DNA of 12,538 bases. Source: an uncultured Dechloromonas sp. (GTDB taxonomy: Bacteria > Pseudomonadota > Gammaproteobacteria > Burkholderiales > Rhodocyclaceae). The DNA is taken from positions 1 to 12,538 of the forward strand of contig CAMKYP010000072.1 in the NCBI GenBank assembly GCA_946477505.1, given 5' to 3'. Every line of letters begins with the position of its first letter. Within the stretch, counting starts at the first letter, position 1. The position numbers were made by a program, and so were the translations under genes. This document shows positions 6,148-12,538 of this stretch, piece by piece. The notes under the pieces were generated by a model. The model worked only from the letters and a program-made list of their open reading frames with translations. It was not told where the DNA came from and made no database searches.

Positions 6148-6925
6148 AAACCTCGCCTGCGCGGCGGCGGAATACCCAGGTCGTCGCATCCGACATCTCC
6201 GGCACGTAAGCGTAGCCGTCGCTGTCGAAGGCCTTGAGCCCCTCGGGATCGACCAACCGGTTCGCGATGGCATAGCGGGTCATCAGGCCACGGGCGCGCT
6301 TGGCGTAGAAGCTGATGATCTTGTACTTGCCGCCCTTCCAGTCCTCGAACACCGGCTGAATCACCTCACCCCGGATCTTGCGGCCGACGGCCGCCTTGAA
6401 ATACTCCTCCGATGCGAGATTGACCACCACCGGCCGCGGCATGGTTTCCAGTTCGGCGTTGATCGCATCGAGCAGGGTTTCGCCCCAGAACGCGTACAAA
6501 TCCTTGCCGGCCTTGTTGACGAATTTCGTTCCCATCTCCAGGCGATAGGGCTGCATCAGGTCCAGCGGCTTCAGGATGCCGTAGAGTCCCGACAGGATAC
6601 GCACATGCTGCTGGGCGAATGCCAGATCGTCGGCACTCAGGGTTTTGGCCGCCAGCCCATCGTAAACGTCGCCATCGAAGGCCAGCACCGCCTGCTTGGC
6701 GTTTTCCGGCGAAAAGGGCAAGGACCAGCCGGCATAGCGGTCGAAATTGAGCAGCGCCAGCGGATCGGACAAACTCATCAGTTTGGCGATGTCGGCCGGC
6801 GACAGCTTGCGCAACTGCTTGATGAGGGTCTCCGATTGTTTCAGGTAACCGGGTTGGGTAAAGGCCGCCACATGCGGTGGTGTTTTGTAATCCAGCGATT
6901 TGGCTGGCGAAAGAAAGATGAGCAT
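6137..6925 (-). CDS. yaaA: Peroxide stress protein YaaA (DUF328/UPF0246)
   Basis: The 262-aa cytoplasmic protein aligns by eye along its length with E. coli YaaA (258 aa), which limits intracellular free iron and DNA/protein damage during H2O2 stress and is induced by OxyR in E. coli. Conserved blocks are SPAKSLDY (6-13), FAQQHVRILSGLYGILKPLD (103-122), MQPYRLEMG (124-132), KDLYAFWG (141-148), NLASEEYF (169-176) and KIISFYAKRARGLM (202-215). The start MLIFLSPAK matches the E. coli start MLILISPAK. The Shine-Dalgarno is weak. It is transcribed towards the TlpA-like gene, which it overlaps at the 3' end, and away from cti. I see no OxyR-type site with confidence. Confidence 0.95.
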   Translation of the reverse strand: MLIFLSPAKSLDYKTPPHVAAFTQPGYLKQSETLIKQLRKLSPADIAKLMSLSDPLALLNFDRYAGWSLPFSPENAKQAVLAFDGDVYDGLAAKTLSADDLAFAQQHVRILSGLYGILKPLDLMQPYRLEMGTKFVNKAGKDLYAFWGETLLDAINAELETMPRPVVVNLASEEYFKAAVGRKIRGEVIQPVFEDWKGGKYKIISFYAKRARGLMTRYAIANRLVDPEGLKAFDSDGYAYVPEMSDATTWVFRRRAGEVSTA

Positions 6926-6964
6926 GGCTGCTTTACGAAAAATACCAAGATGGAATTGCGCGAC

Positions 6965-6970
6965 ATTTTA
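6965..6970 (-). promoter_or_regulatory. Putative -10 box for yaaA
   Basis: On the minus strand TAAAAT (reverse complement of 6965-6970) lies 39 nt before the yaaA ATG. No good -35 is visible at the usual spacing, so this is a weak prediction. It sits in the 188-bp divergent region that yaaA shares with cti. Confidence 0.3.
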
Positions 6971-7043
6971 CCGATGACAGCGCTTCCGGACGAACAGTGG
7001 ACAGGCGCCCACCGCGGTTCGACGACTGCACAGGTGAATAGCC

Positions 7044-7059
7044 CGTATTTTGATACGAT
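7044..7059 (+). promoter_or_regulatory. Extended -10 within a short palindrome upstream of cti
   Basis: CGTAT-TTTG-ATACG (7044-7057) is a 14-bp inverted repeat. It overlaps TGATACGAT (7051-7059), an extended -10 pattern with the TG motif one base before TACGAT. No -35 is obvious, which is compatible with an extended -10 promoter. A transcript would start near 7066, about 48 nt before the TTG start proposed for cti. The overlap of palindrome and -10 suggests a possible operator. Confidence 0.35.
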
Positions 7060-7103
7060 GCTGCCCTTGATATTCATGACGTGCACATTTCCCGTTGTTC
7101 TGC

Positions 7104-7107
7104 GGAG
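7104..7107 (+). promoter_or_regulatory. Ribosome binding site that favours a TTG start for cti
   Basis: GGAG at 7104-7107, in GCGGAGA, lies 6 nt before TTG at 7114. The upstream in-frame GTG at 7081 has no purine-rich site before it. This decides in favour of the TTG. Confidence 0.6.
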
Positions 7108-7113
7108 ACTGTC

Positions 7114-9456
7114 TTGCGCTTACTCGCCCCACTGCCTTTCCTCTTTCTCGCGGCCTGCGCCACCGTCGCCACGCTGCGCCTCGACGACCGGTTCGGCCCG
7201 GCCGATCCCGCCCGTTTCGACCGCCTGCCGGCCACGTCGGTCGATGCCCCCGACTACTGGCGCGATGTCCGCCCTGTGCTCGACAGCCGCTGCGTCACCT
7301 GCCACGCCTGTTACGACGCCCCCTGCCAGCTCAATCTTGCCAGTTACAGCGGCCTGACACGCGGCGCCAGCACCAGCCGGGTGTTTGCCGACCGCCTGCT
7401 GGCCGGCGAGCCGACACGACTCGGCATCGACGCCCAAACCAACGTCCAGTGGCGCAACATGGGGTTTTTCCCGGTCCTCAACGAACGCCTGCAGACGCCG
7501 CAAGCCAACCGCGAAGCGAGTGCGATGGCCCGTCTGCTCGCCCTCAAGCAGGCCCACCCCGGCCCGGATAGCGGGCCGCTGAACGACCCGGATCTCGATT
7601 TTTCGCTCAATCGCGCGCAAATCTGCGTGCCAACCGAAGGTTTGGATGAGTATGCACGCCGCCACCCCACGCGCGGCATGCCCTTCGGCCTGCCGCCGGT
7701 CAGCGCCGACGAACACGCCACGCTCACCCGCTGGCTGGAGGCCGGCGCCCCCTATCGCCCGGCGCCGCCGCCACCGGCCGCCGTACTGCGCGAGCTTGCC
7801 GACTGGGAAGCCTTCCTCAACGCCGACGATGCCAAGAGCCGCCTCACCGCCCGCTACATCTACGAACACTGGTTCATCGGCCAGCTGTGGTTTGCCGCGC
7901 AGCCCGGCACCTATTTCGAGCTGGTCCGCAGCCGTACGCCGCCGGGCCAGCCGATCGATCTGGTCGCCACCCGCCGCCCCTACGACGACCCGGGCGTCGA
8001 CCGCGTGTGGTATCGCCTTCGTCGCATCGAATCCACGCCAGCAGCCAAGACCCACATGCCGATGCAGTTGGACGCGGCACGCATGGAACGCCTGCGCGAG
8101 TGGTTCCTGAAGCCTGACTACACCGTGACACACCTGCCCGGCTACGATCCGGAAAGTGCGGCCAATCCCTTCATCACCTTCCGCGACCTGCCGCTCGTTG
8201 CCCGCTACCGACTGATGCTCGATGAAGCCCAATTCACCCTGGCCGGTTTCATGAAAGGCCCGGTCTGCCGCGGCCAGTTCGCGCTCAACTCGATCAACGA
8301 TCACTTCTGGGTCTACTTTGTCGCCCCCAACGACAAGAGCTCCCAGTTCATGCAGGCGATCATCGATGCCGCCAGCCCGGTGCTGCGTCTCCCCGCCGAA
8401 CGCGACAGCACGGCCGGCCTGCTGGCCTGGCAGGAATATTCCCGCCTGCAGCGCAAATACACCGAGGAACGCAGTCGAATCACCGCCAAGTTCAAGTACG
8501 GCGACACCCGCCCGACGCTGAACGACATCTGGGACGGCGATGGCAGCAACCCCAACGCCGCGCTCACCGTCTTCCGGCATTTCGACAGCGCGTCGGTGAT
8601 CAAGGGGCTGGCCGGCGAACGGCCGCAAACCAGCTTCCTCATCGGCTACCCGGTCCTTGAGCGCATGCATTACCTGCTGGTGGCCGGCTTCGACGTCTAC
8701 GGCAACATCGGCCACCAGCTGGCCACCCGCCTCTATATGGACTTCCTGCGCATGGAGAGCGAGCTGAACTTCCTCGCCCTGCTGCCGATCAAGGATCGCC
8801 AGCCGGTTCTCGACCACTGGTATCGCCAGCGCAGCAAGCCGCACAATGACTACCTCGCCGATGCCGCCCGCTATTTTCCGCTGGAAACCGGCATCCGCTA
8901 CCGCAGCAAGGATACGTTGAACGAGCTCTACGACCTGCTCGCCCAACGCACCGCCAAAACCCGTGACCGCTCGAGGGAACTGGCGGCCAGCGGGCTGCCG
9001 GAAAGCGAACTGGCCGCCCTGCGCCGGCTGTCCGCCATCCGAGGCCTGGCCGCATCGCAGATGCCGGAGGACAGCCTGCTCGTCTATCGGCCGGCGGTCG
9101 GCAAACCCCGGGTCTTTTCGCTGATCCGCAACAGCGCCCACACCAATGTCGCCGAAATCTTCAGCGAGGCCGACCGTCGGCTTCCCGATGAGGACACGCT
9201 GCTGGCCTTGAACGGCATCGTCGGCGCCTACCCGAATGCGATTTTCGCCATCGACCCCCAAAATGCCCACCGCTTCGCCGACGCCGTCGCCGCGCTGCGC
9301 AGCGCGGCCGACCTGGCCCGCCTGACCGACACCTACGGCATACGCCGCACCGACCGGCGCTTCTGGCCGACCAGCGACGCCATCCACGACGACTACCGGA
9401 ACTCGCGGCCAGTCGAATTCGGCATCCTCGACTACAGCAGGCTGGAGAATCATTGA
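7114..9456 (+). CDS. cti: Fatty acid cis/trans isomerase (Cti), periplasmic c-type haem protein
   Basis: Cti converts cis-unsaturated acyl chains of membrane phospholipids to trans, stiffening the membrane quickly under solvent, heat or metal stress; in Pseudomonas it is a periplasmic cytochrome c-type enzyme. From the TTG start the product is 780 aa (791 from a GTG at 7081). The haem motif CVTCH is at residues 60-64, within CVTCHACYDAPCQL, as in the family. The N-terminus MRLLAPLPFLFLAAC is a short signal peptide ending in a lipobox-like LAAC with Cys15, so a lipid anchor is possible, though plain signal peptidase I cleavage cannot be excluded. The length fits full-length Cti and no frameshift is seen. 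It is monocistronic by appearance, diverges from yaaA, and is followed after 4 bp by a hairpin. Constitutive expression with control through substrate access is known for Pseudomonas; here it is open. Confidence 0.93.
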   Translation: MRLLAPLPFLFLAACATVATLRLDDRFGPADPARFDRLPATSVDAPDYWRDVRPVLDSRCVTCHACYDAPCQLNLASYSGLTRGASTSRVFADRLLAGEPTRLGIDAQTNVQWRNMGFFPVLNERLQTPQANREASAMARLLALKQAHPGPDSGPLNDPDLDFSLNRAQICVPTEGLDEYARRHPTRGMPFGLPPVSADEHATLTRWLEAGAPYRPAPPPPAAVLRELADWEAFLNADDAKSRLTARYIYEHWFIGQLWFAAQPGTYFELVRSRTPPGQPIDLVATRRPYDDPGVDRVWYRLRRIESTPAAKTHMPMQLDAARMERLREWFLKPDYTVTHLPGYDPESAANPFITFRDLPLVARYRLMLDEAQFTLAGFMKGPVCRGQFALNSINDHFWVYFVAPNDKSSQFMQAIIDAASPVLRLPAERDSTAGLLAWQEYSRLQRKYTEERSRITAKFKYGDTRPTLNDIWDGDGSNPNAALTVFRHFDSASVIKGLAGERPQTSFLIGYPVLERMHYLLVAGFDVYGNIGHQLATRLYMDFLRMESELNFLALLPIKDRQPVLDHWYRQRSKPHNDYLADAARYFPLETGIRYRSKDTLNELYDLLAQRTAKTRDRSRELAASGLPESELAALRRLSAIRGLAASQMPEDSLLVYRPAVGKPRVFSLIRNSAHTNVAEIFSEADRRLPDEDTLLALNGIVGAYPNAIFAIDPQNAHRFADAVAALRSAADLARLTDTYGIRRTDRRFWPTSDAIHDDYRNSRPVEFGILDYSRLENH

Positions 9457-9460
9457 CCGG

Positions 9461-9500
9461 AATCGGCGCCACGGCGGGCAACAGCCTCGCGGCGCCGATT
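9461..9500 (+). terminator. Perfect 10-bp hairpin just after cti; possible terminator without T-run
   Basis: AATCGGCGCC (9461-9470) and GGCGCCGATT (9491-9500) are perfect reverse complements around a 20-nt loop, starting 4 nt after the cti stop. The stem is GC-rich but GAGCCGCG follows rather than a T-run, so intrinsic termination is unproven. Protection of the cti mRNA 3' end is another possibility. Confidence 0.5.
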
Positions 9501-9501
9501 G

Positions 9502-9525
9502 AGCCGCGCAAGCCGATACGCGGCT
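9502..9525. repeat. Second perfect inverted repeat, next to the -10 box of the DUF2863-like gene
   Basis: AGCCGCG (9502-9508) and CGCGGCT (9519-9525) are perfect reverse complements with a 10-bp spacer. The repeat ends 2 bp before the putative -10 at 9528, over the place where a -35 would be. It could be an operator for the unknown gene and biotin operon or a second stem of a composite terminator; TTTTT occurs only further down at 9538-9542. Confidence 0.45.
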
Positions 9526-9527
9526 GG

Positions 9528-9535
9528 TAAAATCC
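9528..9535 (+). promoter_or_regulatory. Putative -10 box for the DUF2863-like gene and bio operon
   Basis: TAAAAT at 9528-9533 followed by CC ends 27 nt before the ATG at 9561, the same distance as for the TlpA-like gene. No consensus -35 is seen; TTGAGC at 9499-9504 is 23 bp away, too far. A modest ribosome binding site (TGGA) lies 6 nt before the ATG. Confidence 0.4.
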
Positions 9536-9560
9536 CGTTTTTGTATTTTCTGGATCACCA

Positions 9561-10736
9561 ATGAAACGCACCCGCTTTGGTTCGCGCGACCGACTTTCCC
9601 GCGAAGCGGCAGAACTGCAACGCCTGGCCACCGGCCTTTCCGAATCCGGCGGCAAGCTGGAGGACAGCTACTGGGAAAGCCAGCTGGCCGAAGCCGTCGA
9701 CAGTCTGCTCAAAAATGGTGCCGAAGACGACATCAACACCGCCCTCGACCGCCTGTTCGAGGCCAACCCGCGCGCCCACGACGAACTCGCCGACATGGTC
9801 GAGTCGCGCGCCGAAACGCATCGCCTGGAAACCTCGGGGCAGGCATTCGACATGCAGTTGTTCGCCGCCCCGGTTCTCGCCTGGTCGCGCTTCTCCATCC
9901 CCGCCAGCCCGCTGCCCCAAAGCACCCTGCAGGCGCTCACCGTGCAACTCGGCGCCCATGTCTTCGGCGGCGACGCCAAGCTGGCACTGGCCGACTTCCT
10001 GTTCAGCCCGGACCAGTTGCCGCGCAGCTTCTGCGACACCTGGCAATTGACCAAGCAACTGGGCGAAGCGGCGCTGGCCGGCGGCCACCTCGGCATCGAC
10101 ACGGCCGGCATGCCGGAAACCAACCGCTTCCTGTCCGATGTGCGCTATCTCGTCGGCGCCATCGCCGTGCCGCGCGGCAAGCCGCTGTTCCGCTGGAACG
10201 AGGCCGACGGCAACCGGGAGACGGCGCTCAAGGAATGGCTCAAGCAGGGCAGCCCCAACCTCGAACCGCTGCTCACCGGCTGCGCCTGGCAGCCGCTGCT
10301 GCCGGACGCCTACCATGCCGCCTGCCGCAATGCCGACAAGCTGTCGCGCCCGTATTCGCTGAAAGCCTCGGTCGCCTTCCTGCAGACCATGCTCGGCCTG
10401 ATGCCGGCCGACATCCGCGCCGTCGTCGGCCCGTGCTATGACCGCCGGATGGAGGAATACCGCGTCAGCCTCGGGCCGAAGACCGGCGACGAGGTCTACC
10501 ACGGCATCGTCTGGCCGCTGCTCGGCGCCGAGGACGAAGCCACCGACGCGGCCGGCGAAATCGAAGCCGTGCTGCGCGAAACCGGCGTCAAGGAAGTGCT
10601 CTTCCTCGACCACCATTTCCCGATGGAATTCTGCGACGACTGCGGCGCGCCGCTCTTCCCCAATCGCGAGGGCGAGCTGGTGCATACCGAAATGCCGGAA
10701 CAGCCGACCGGCGGCGGGTCGCAGATCCTGCACTGA
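9561..10736 (+). CDS. Conserved protein of unknown function, DUF2863-like, first gene of the biotin operon
   Basis: The 391-aa product looks cytoplasmic, with no signal peptide or membrane helix. Its N-terminus (MKRTRFGSRDRLSREAAEL) and overall length fit the DUF2863 family of betaproteobacteria as I recall it; no function is known to me. The N-terminal third is helical and rich in Glu, Leu and Ala. The C-terminus carries a possible metal site: H351 and H352 followed by C358 and C361 in LDHHFPMEFCDDCGAPLFP, like a small zinc knuckle. Its TGA shares one base with the ATG of bioA (10734-10738), so translation of bioA is probably coupled to it. This placement suggests a link to biotin synthesis or use, or merely shared transcription. 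Codon use matches its neighbours. Confidence 0.75.
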   Translation: MKRTRFGSRDRLSREAAELQRLATGLSESGGKLEDSYWESQLAEAVDSLLKNGAEDDINTALDRLFEANPRAHDELADMVESRAETHRLETSGQAFDMQLFAAPVLAWSRFSIPASPLPQSTLQALTVQLGAHVFGGDAKLALADFLFSPDQLPRSFCDTWQLTKQLGEAALAGGHLGIDTAGMPETNRFLSDVRYLVGAIAVPRGKPLFRWNEADGNRETALKEWLKQGSPNLEPLLTGCAWQPLLPDAYHAACRNADKLSRPYSLKASVAFLQTMLGLMPADIRAVVGPCYDRRMEEYRVSLGPKTGDEVYHGIVWPLLGAEDEATDAAGEIEAVLRETGVKEVLFLDHHFPMEFCDDCGAPLFPNREGELVHTEMPEQPTGGGSQILH

Positions 10737-12094
10737 TGGGCAACACGAACAACCGGGATTGGCTGGCCCGCAGCCAGGCTGCGGTGTGGCACCCCTGCAC
10801 CCAGATGCAGCACCACACCCAGCCGGGTTCGCCGGCCTACCTGCCACTGGTGCCGATTGCCCGTGGCGAAGGCCCCTGGTTGTTCGACTTCGACGGCCAA
10901 CGCTACCTCGACGGCATCAGCTCCTGGTGGACCAACGTCTTCGGCCACGCCAATCCGCGCATCAACGCCGCGCTCAAGGAACAGCTGGAAACGCTGGAAC
11001 ACGTGATGCTCGCCGGCTTCACGCACCAGCCGGTGGTCGAACTGTCCGAGCGCCTGAGCGCCTTGACCGGTGGCGCCCTCGGCCACGCCTTCTACGCCTC
11101 GGACGGCGCCTCGGCCACCGAGATCGCGCTGAAAATGAGCTTCCACTACTGGCGCAACGTCGGCCGGCCGGAGAAGGCCGAATTCCTGTGCCTAGCCGGC
11201 AGCTACCATGGCGAGACGGTCGGCGCACTGGCCGTCACCGATGTCGCCATCTTCAAGGATGCCTACGCCCCGCTGGTGCGCGCCGCCACGGTGATCCCAT
11301 CGCCCGATTTCCGCCTTGCCGAAGACAGCGAAACGCCGGCCGATGTCGCCCGCCGCGCGGCTGCAGCACTGGAAAGCCATCTCGAACAACACGGCGAACG
11401 CATCGCCGCGCTGATCGTCGAACCGCTGGTCCAGGGCGCCGCCGGCATGGCGATGTACGACCCGGAATACCTACGCCTTGCGCGCCAGCTGTGCGACCAC
11501 CACGAGGTGCACCTGATCTGCGACGAAATCGCCGTCGGCTGCGGCCGCACCGGAACCTTCTTCGCCCATGAGCAAGCGGTGATCGATGGCAAACCCATCC
11601 GCCCTGACCTGATGTGCCTGTCGAAGGGCATTTCCGGCGGCTACCTGCCGCTGTCCATCGTCCTGAGCAGCGACACCATCTATGGTGCCTTCCTCGACGA
11701 CTCGGTGGCCCGCGCCTTCCTCCACTCGCACAGCTACACCGGCAACCCGCTGGCCTGCCGGGCCGCGCTGGCCACGCTCGACATCTTCGAGCAGGACGAC
11801 GTGATCGCCGCCAACCGCCTCAAGGCCCGGCACATCGGCGACGCCCTAGCCCCCCTGGCCGACCACCCGCAAGTGCGCCACCTGCGCCAACGCGGCATGA
11901 TCGCCGCCTTCGATGTTGCCACCGACGACCCGCACTTCTCGCGCAAGTTCTACCGCGCCGCCCTCGACCGCGCAGCGCTGATCCGCCCCATCGGCAACAC
12001 GGTGTACCTGATGCCGCCGTACATCGTCGGCGACGATGACATCGCGCATCTGGCCCGGGCTGCCCAGGGCGCCCTGGAGGAGACCTTGCGATGA
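10736..12094 (+). CDS. bioA: Adenosylmethionine-8-amino-7-oxononanoate aminotransferase BioA
   Basis: BioA is a PLP-dependent class III aminotransferase that makes 7,8-diaminopelargonate from KAPA, normally with SAM as amino donor, the antepenultimate step of biotin synthesis. The 452-aa product has normal length. Landmarks are VWHPCTQM (17-24), SSWWTNVFGH, FYASDGASATEIALKMS, SYHGET with Y157, the PLP aspartate in LICDEIAVGCGRTG, the Schiff-base K297 in LSKGISGGYLPLS, HSHSYTGNPLAC, and the C-terminal RPIGNTVYLMPPYI. The residue equal to E. coli Tyr17 is Cys21 here. SKGxxGGYLP and HSYTGN resemble Bacillus BioK and, as I recall, many Pseudomonas BioA proteins more than E. coli BioA, so the amino donor is not certain. 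The start overlaps the preceding stop by 1 nt without a strong Shine-Dalgarno; the end overlaps bioF by 4 nt. Confidence 0.95.
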   Translation: MGNTNNRDWLARSQAAVWHPCTQMQHHTQPGSPAYLPLVPIARGEGPWLFDFDGQRYLDGISSWWTNVFGHANPRINAALKEQLETLEHVMLAGFTHQPVVELSERLSALTGGALGHAFYASDGASATEIALKMSFHYWRNVGRPEKAEFLCLAGSYHGETVGALAVTDVAIFKDAYAPLVRAATVIPSPDFRLAEDSETPADVARRAAAALESHLEQHGERIAALIVEPLVQGAAGMAMYDPEYLRLARQLCDHHEVHLICDEIAVGCGRTGTFFAHEQAVIDGKPIRPDLMCLSKGISGGYLPLSIVLSSDTIYGAFLDDSVARAFLHSHSYTGNPLACRAALATLDIFEQDDVIAANRLKARHIGDALAPLADHPQVRHLRQRGMIAAFDVATDDPHFSRKFYRAALDRAALIRPIGNTVYLMPPYIVGDDDIAHLARAAQGALEETLR

Positions 12095-12538
12095 TCGAAC
12101 AGGATTTGCAGCGCGAACTCGCCGAGCTGGCTGCCGCCGGCCTGACCCGCCGCCGTCGTGTGCTCGATTCGCCGGCCGGCCGTATCGCCACGGTCGATGG
12201 CCGGCAAGTGCTCAATTTCGCCAGCAACGACTATCTCGGCCTGGCCGGCAATGCCGGGATCGCCCGCGCCCTGGCCGACGGCGCGCTGCGCTGGGGCGCC
12301 GGCAGCGGCGCCTCGCATCTGGTCAGCGGCCACCTGACGCCGCATGAACAATTGGAGCAGGAAATCGCCGCCTTTACCGGCTTCCCGCGCGCCCTGACCT
12401 TCTCCACCGGCTACCTGGCCAATATCGCCGTCACCCCGACGCTGGCCGGCCGTGGCGATGCGGTGTTCGCCGACAAGCTCAACCATGCCTCGCTGATCGA
12501 CGCCATGCAGCTGGCCAAGGCCAACGGCGCCGAGGTGC
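12091..12538 (+). CDS. bioF: 8-amino-7-oxononanoate synthase BioF (3' end outside window)
   Basis: BioF condenses pimeloyl-ACP (or -CoA) with alanine to give KAPA, the substrate of BioA; it is a PLP alpha-oxoamine synthase. The window holds the first 149 codons. Visible motifs are NFASNDYLGLA (42-52), GSGASHLVSGH (71-81), FSTGYLAN (104-111) and DKLNHASLIDA (128-138), all typical of BioF/KBL enzymes. The Schiff-base lysine lies beyond the window end. The ATG overlaps the bioA stop (ATGA at 12091-12094), and a strong GGAGGAG (12076-12082) inside bioA lies 8 nt upstream, so it has both coupling and its own ribosome binding site. The remaining bio genes (for example bioH, bioC, bioD) probably follow outside the window, by analogy with related genomes. 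Confidence 0.95.
   Translation, partial: MIEQDLQRELAELAAAGLTRRRRVLDSPAGRIATVDGRQVLNFASNDYLGLAGNAGIARALADGALRWGAGSGASHLVSGHLTPHEQLEQEIAAFTGFPRALTFSTGYLANIAVTPTLAGRGDAVFADKLNHASLIDAMQLAKANGAEV

Noticed and set aside
6926..7113. OxyR-type binding site between yaaA and cti
   Set aside because: I looked for ATAG/CTAT half-sites with the known spacing and found only an isolated ATAG; not enough to claim a site.
7120..9561. An 813-codon open frame antisense to nearly all of cti
   Set aside because: It mirrors the codon pattern of the GC-rich cti gene, its protein is Gly/Ala/Arg/Val-rich with no recognisable motif, and cti on the other strand has a haem motif and full-length family match. Long antisense frames are expected in such DNA.
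9555..10847. A 430-codon open frame antisense to the DUF2863-like gene
   Set aside because: It spans the gene and its junction with bioA, has low-complexity composition, and lacks any promoter or ribosome binding evidence.

Overview
The window looks like chromosomal DNA of a betaproteobacterium, most likely of the order Rhodocyclales (Dechloromonas/Azonexus relatives). The grounds are high GC with strong G/C bias at third codon positions, a cis/trans fatty acid isomerase, and what appears to be a DUF2863-family gene directly in front of a bioA-bioF pair. This assignment rests on recalled gene content, not on a search. I see no rRNA, tRNA, CRISPR array, insertion sequence or phage gene. Most of the window is ordinary core or shell genome.

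Layout. Bases 1-162 hold the 3' end of an unrecognised, relatively AT-rich gene, with a perfect hairpin over its stop codon; bases 163-273 carry no gene that I can see. Positions 274-2232 hold a tight minus-strand operon, dusC > trmB-like methyltransferase > YkgJ-type cysteine-cluster protein; the first two are tRNA-modification families. Diverging from dusC is a PIN-domain ribonuclease (2283-2750). Its start lies 7 nt beyond a palindromic box that reads as a -10 element on both strands, so its mRNA may be leaderless. A 187-bp gap (2751-2937) holds a perfect 10-bp inverted repeat ahead of a large membrane hybrid histidine kinase (2938-5532) with a Cache-like sensor and two receivers. A periplasmic TlpA-type thioredoxin (5638-6147) follows and overlaps tail to tail with yaaA, a peroxide-stress gene on the minus strand (6137-6925).

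Diverging from yaaA is cti (7114-9456), a periplasmic c-type haem protein that converts cis to trans fatty acids in membrane lipids; yaaA and cti therefore form a divergent pair of stress genes. Two perfect hairpins follow cti. Next come a conserved protein of unknown function (9561-10736), bioA (10736-12094) and the start of bioF (12091 to the window end). Their start and stop codons overlap by 1 and 4 nt, so they form one translationally coupled operon that feeds biotin synthesis.

I did not find a clearly new multi-gene system. The points most worth a second look are the shared dusC/PIN promoter with a probable leaderless nuclease mRNA, the operator-like repeat ahead of the kinase, the unknown protein locked to the biotin operon, and the evidence for a TTG-started, lipoprotein-like Cti.
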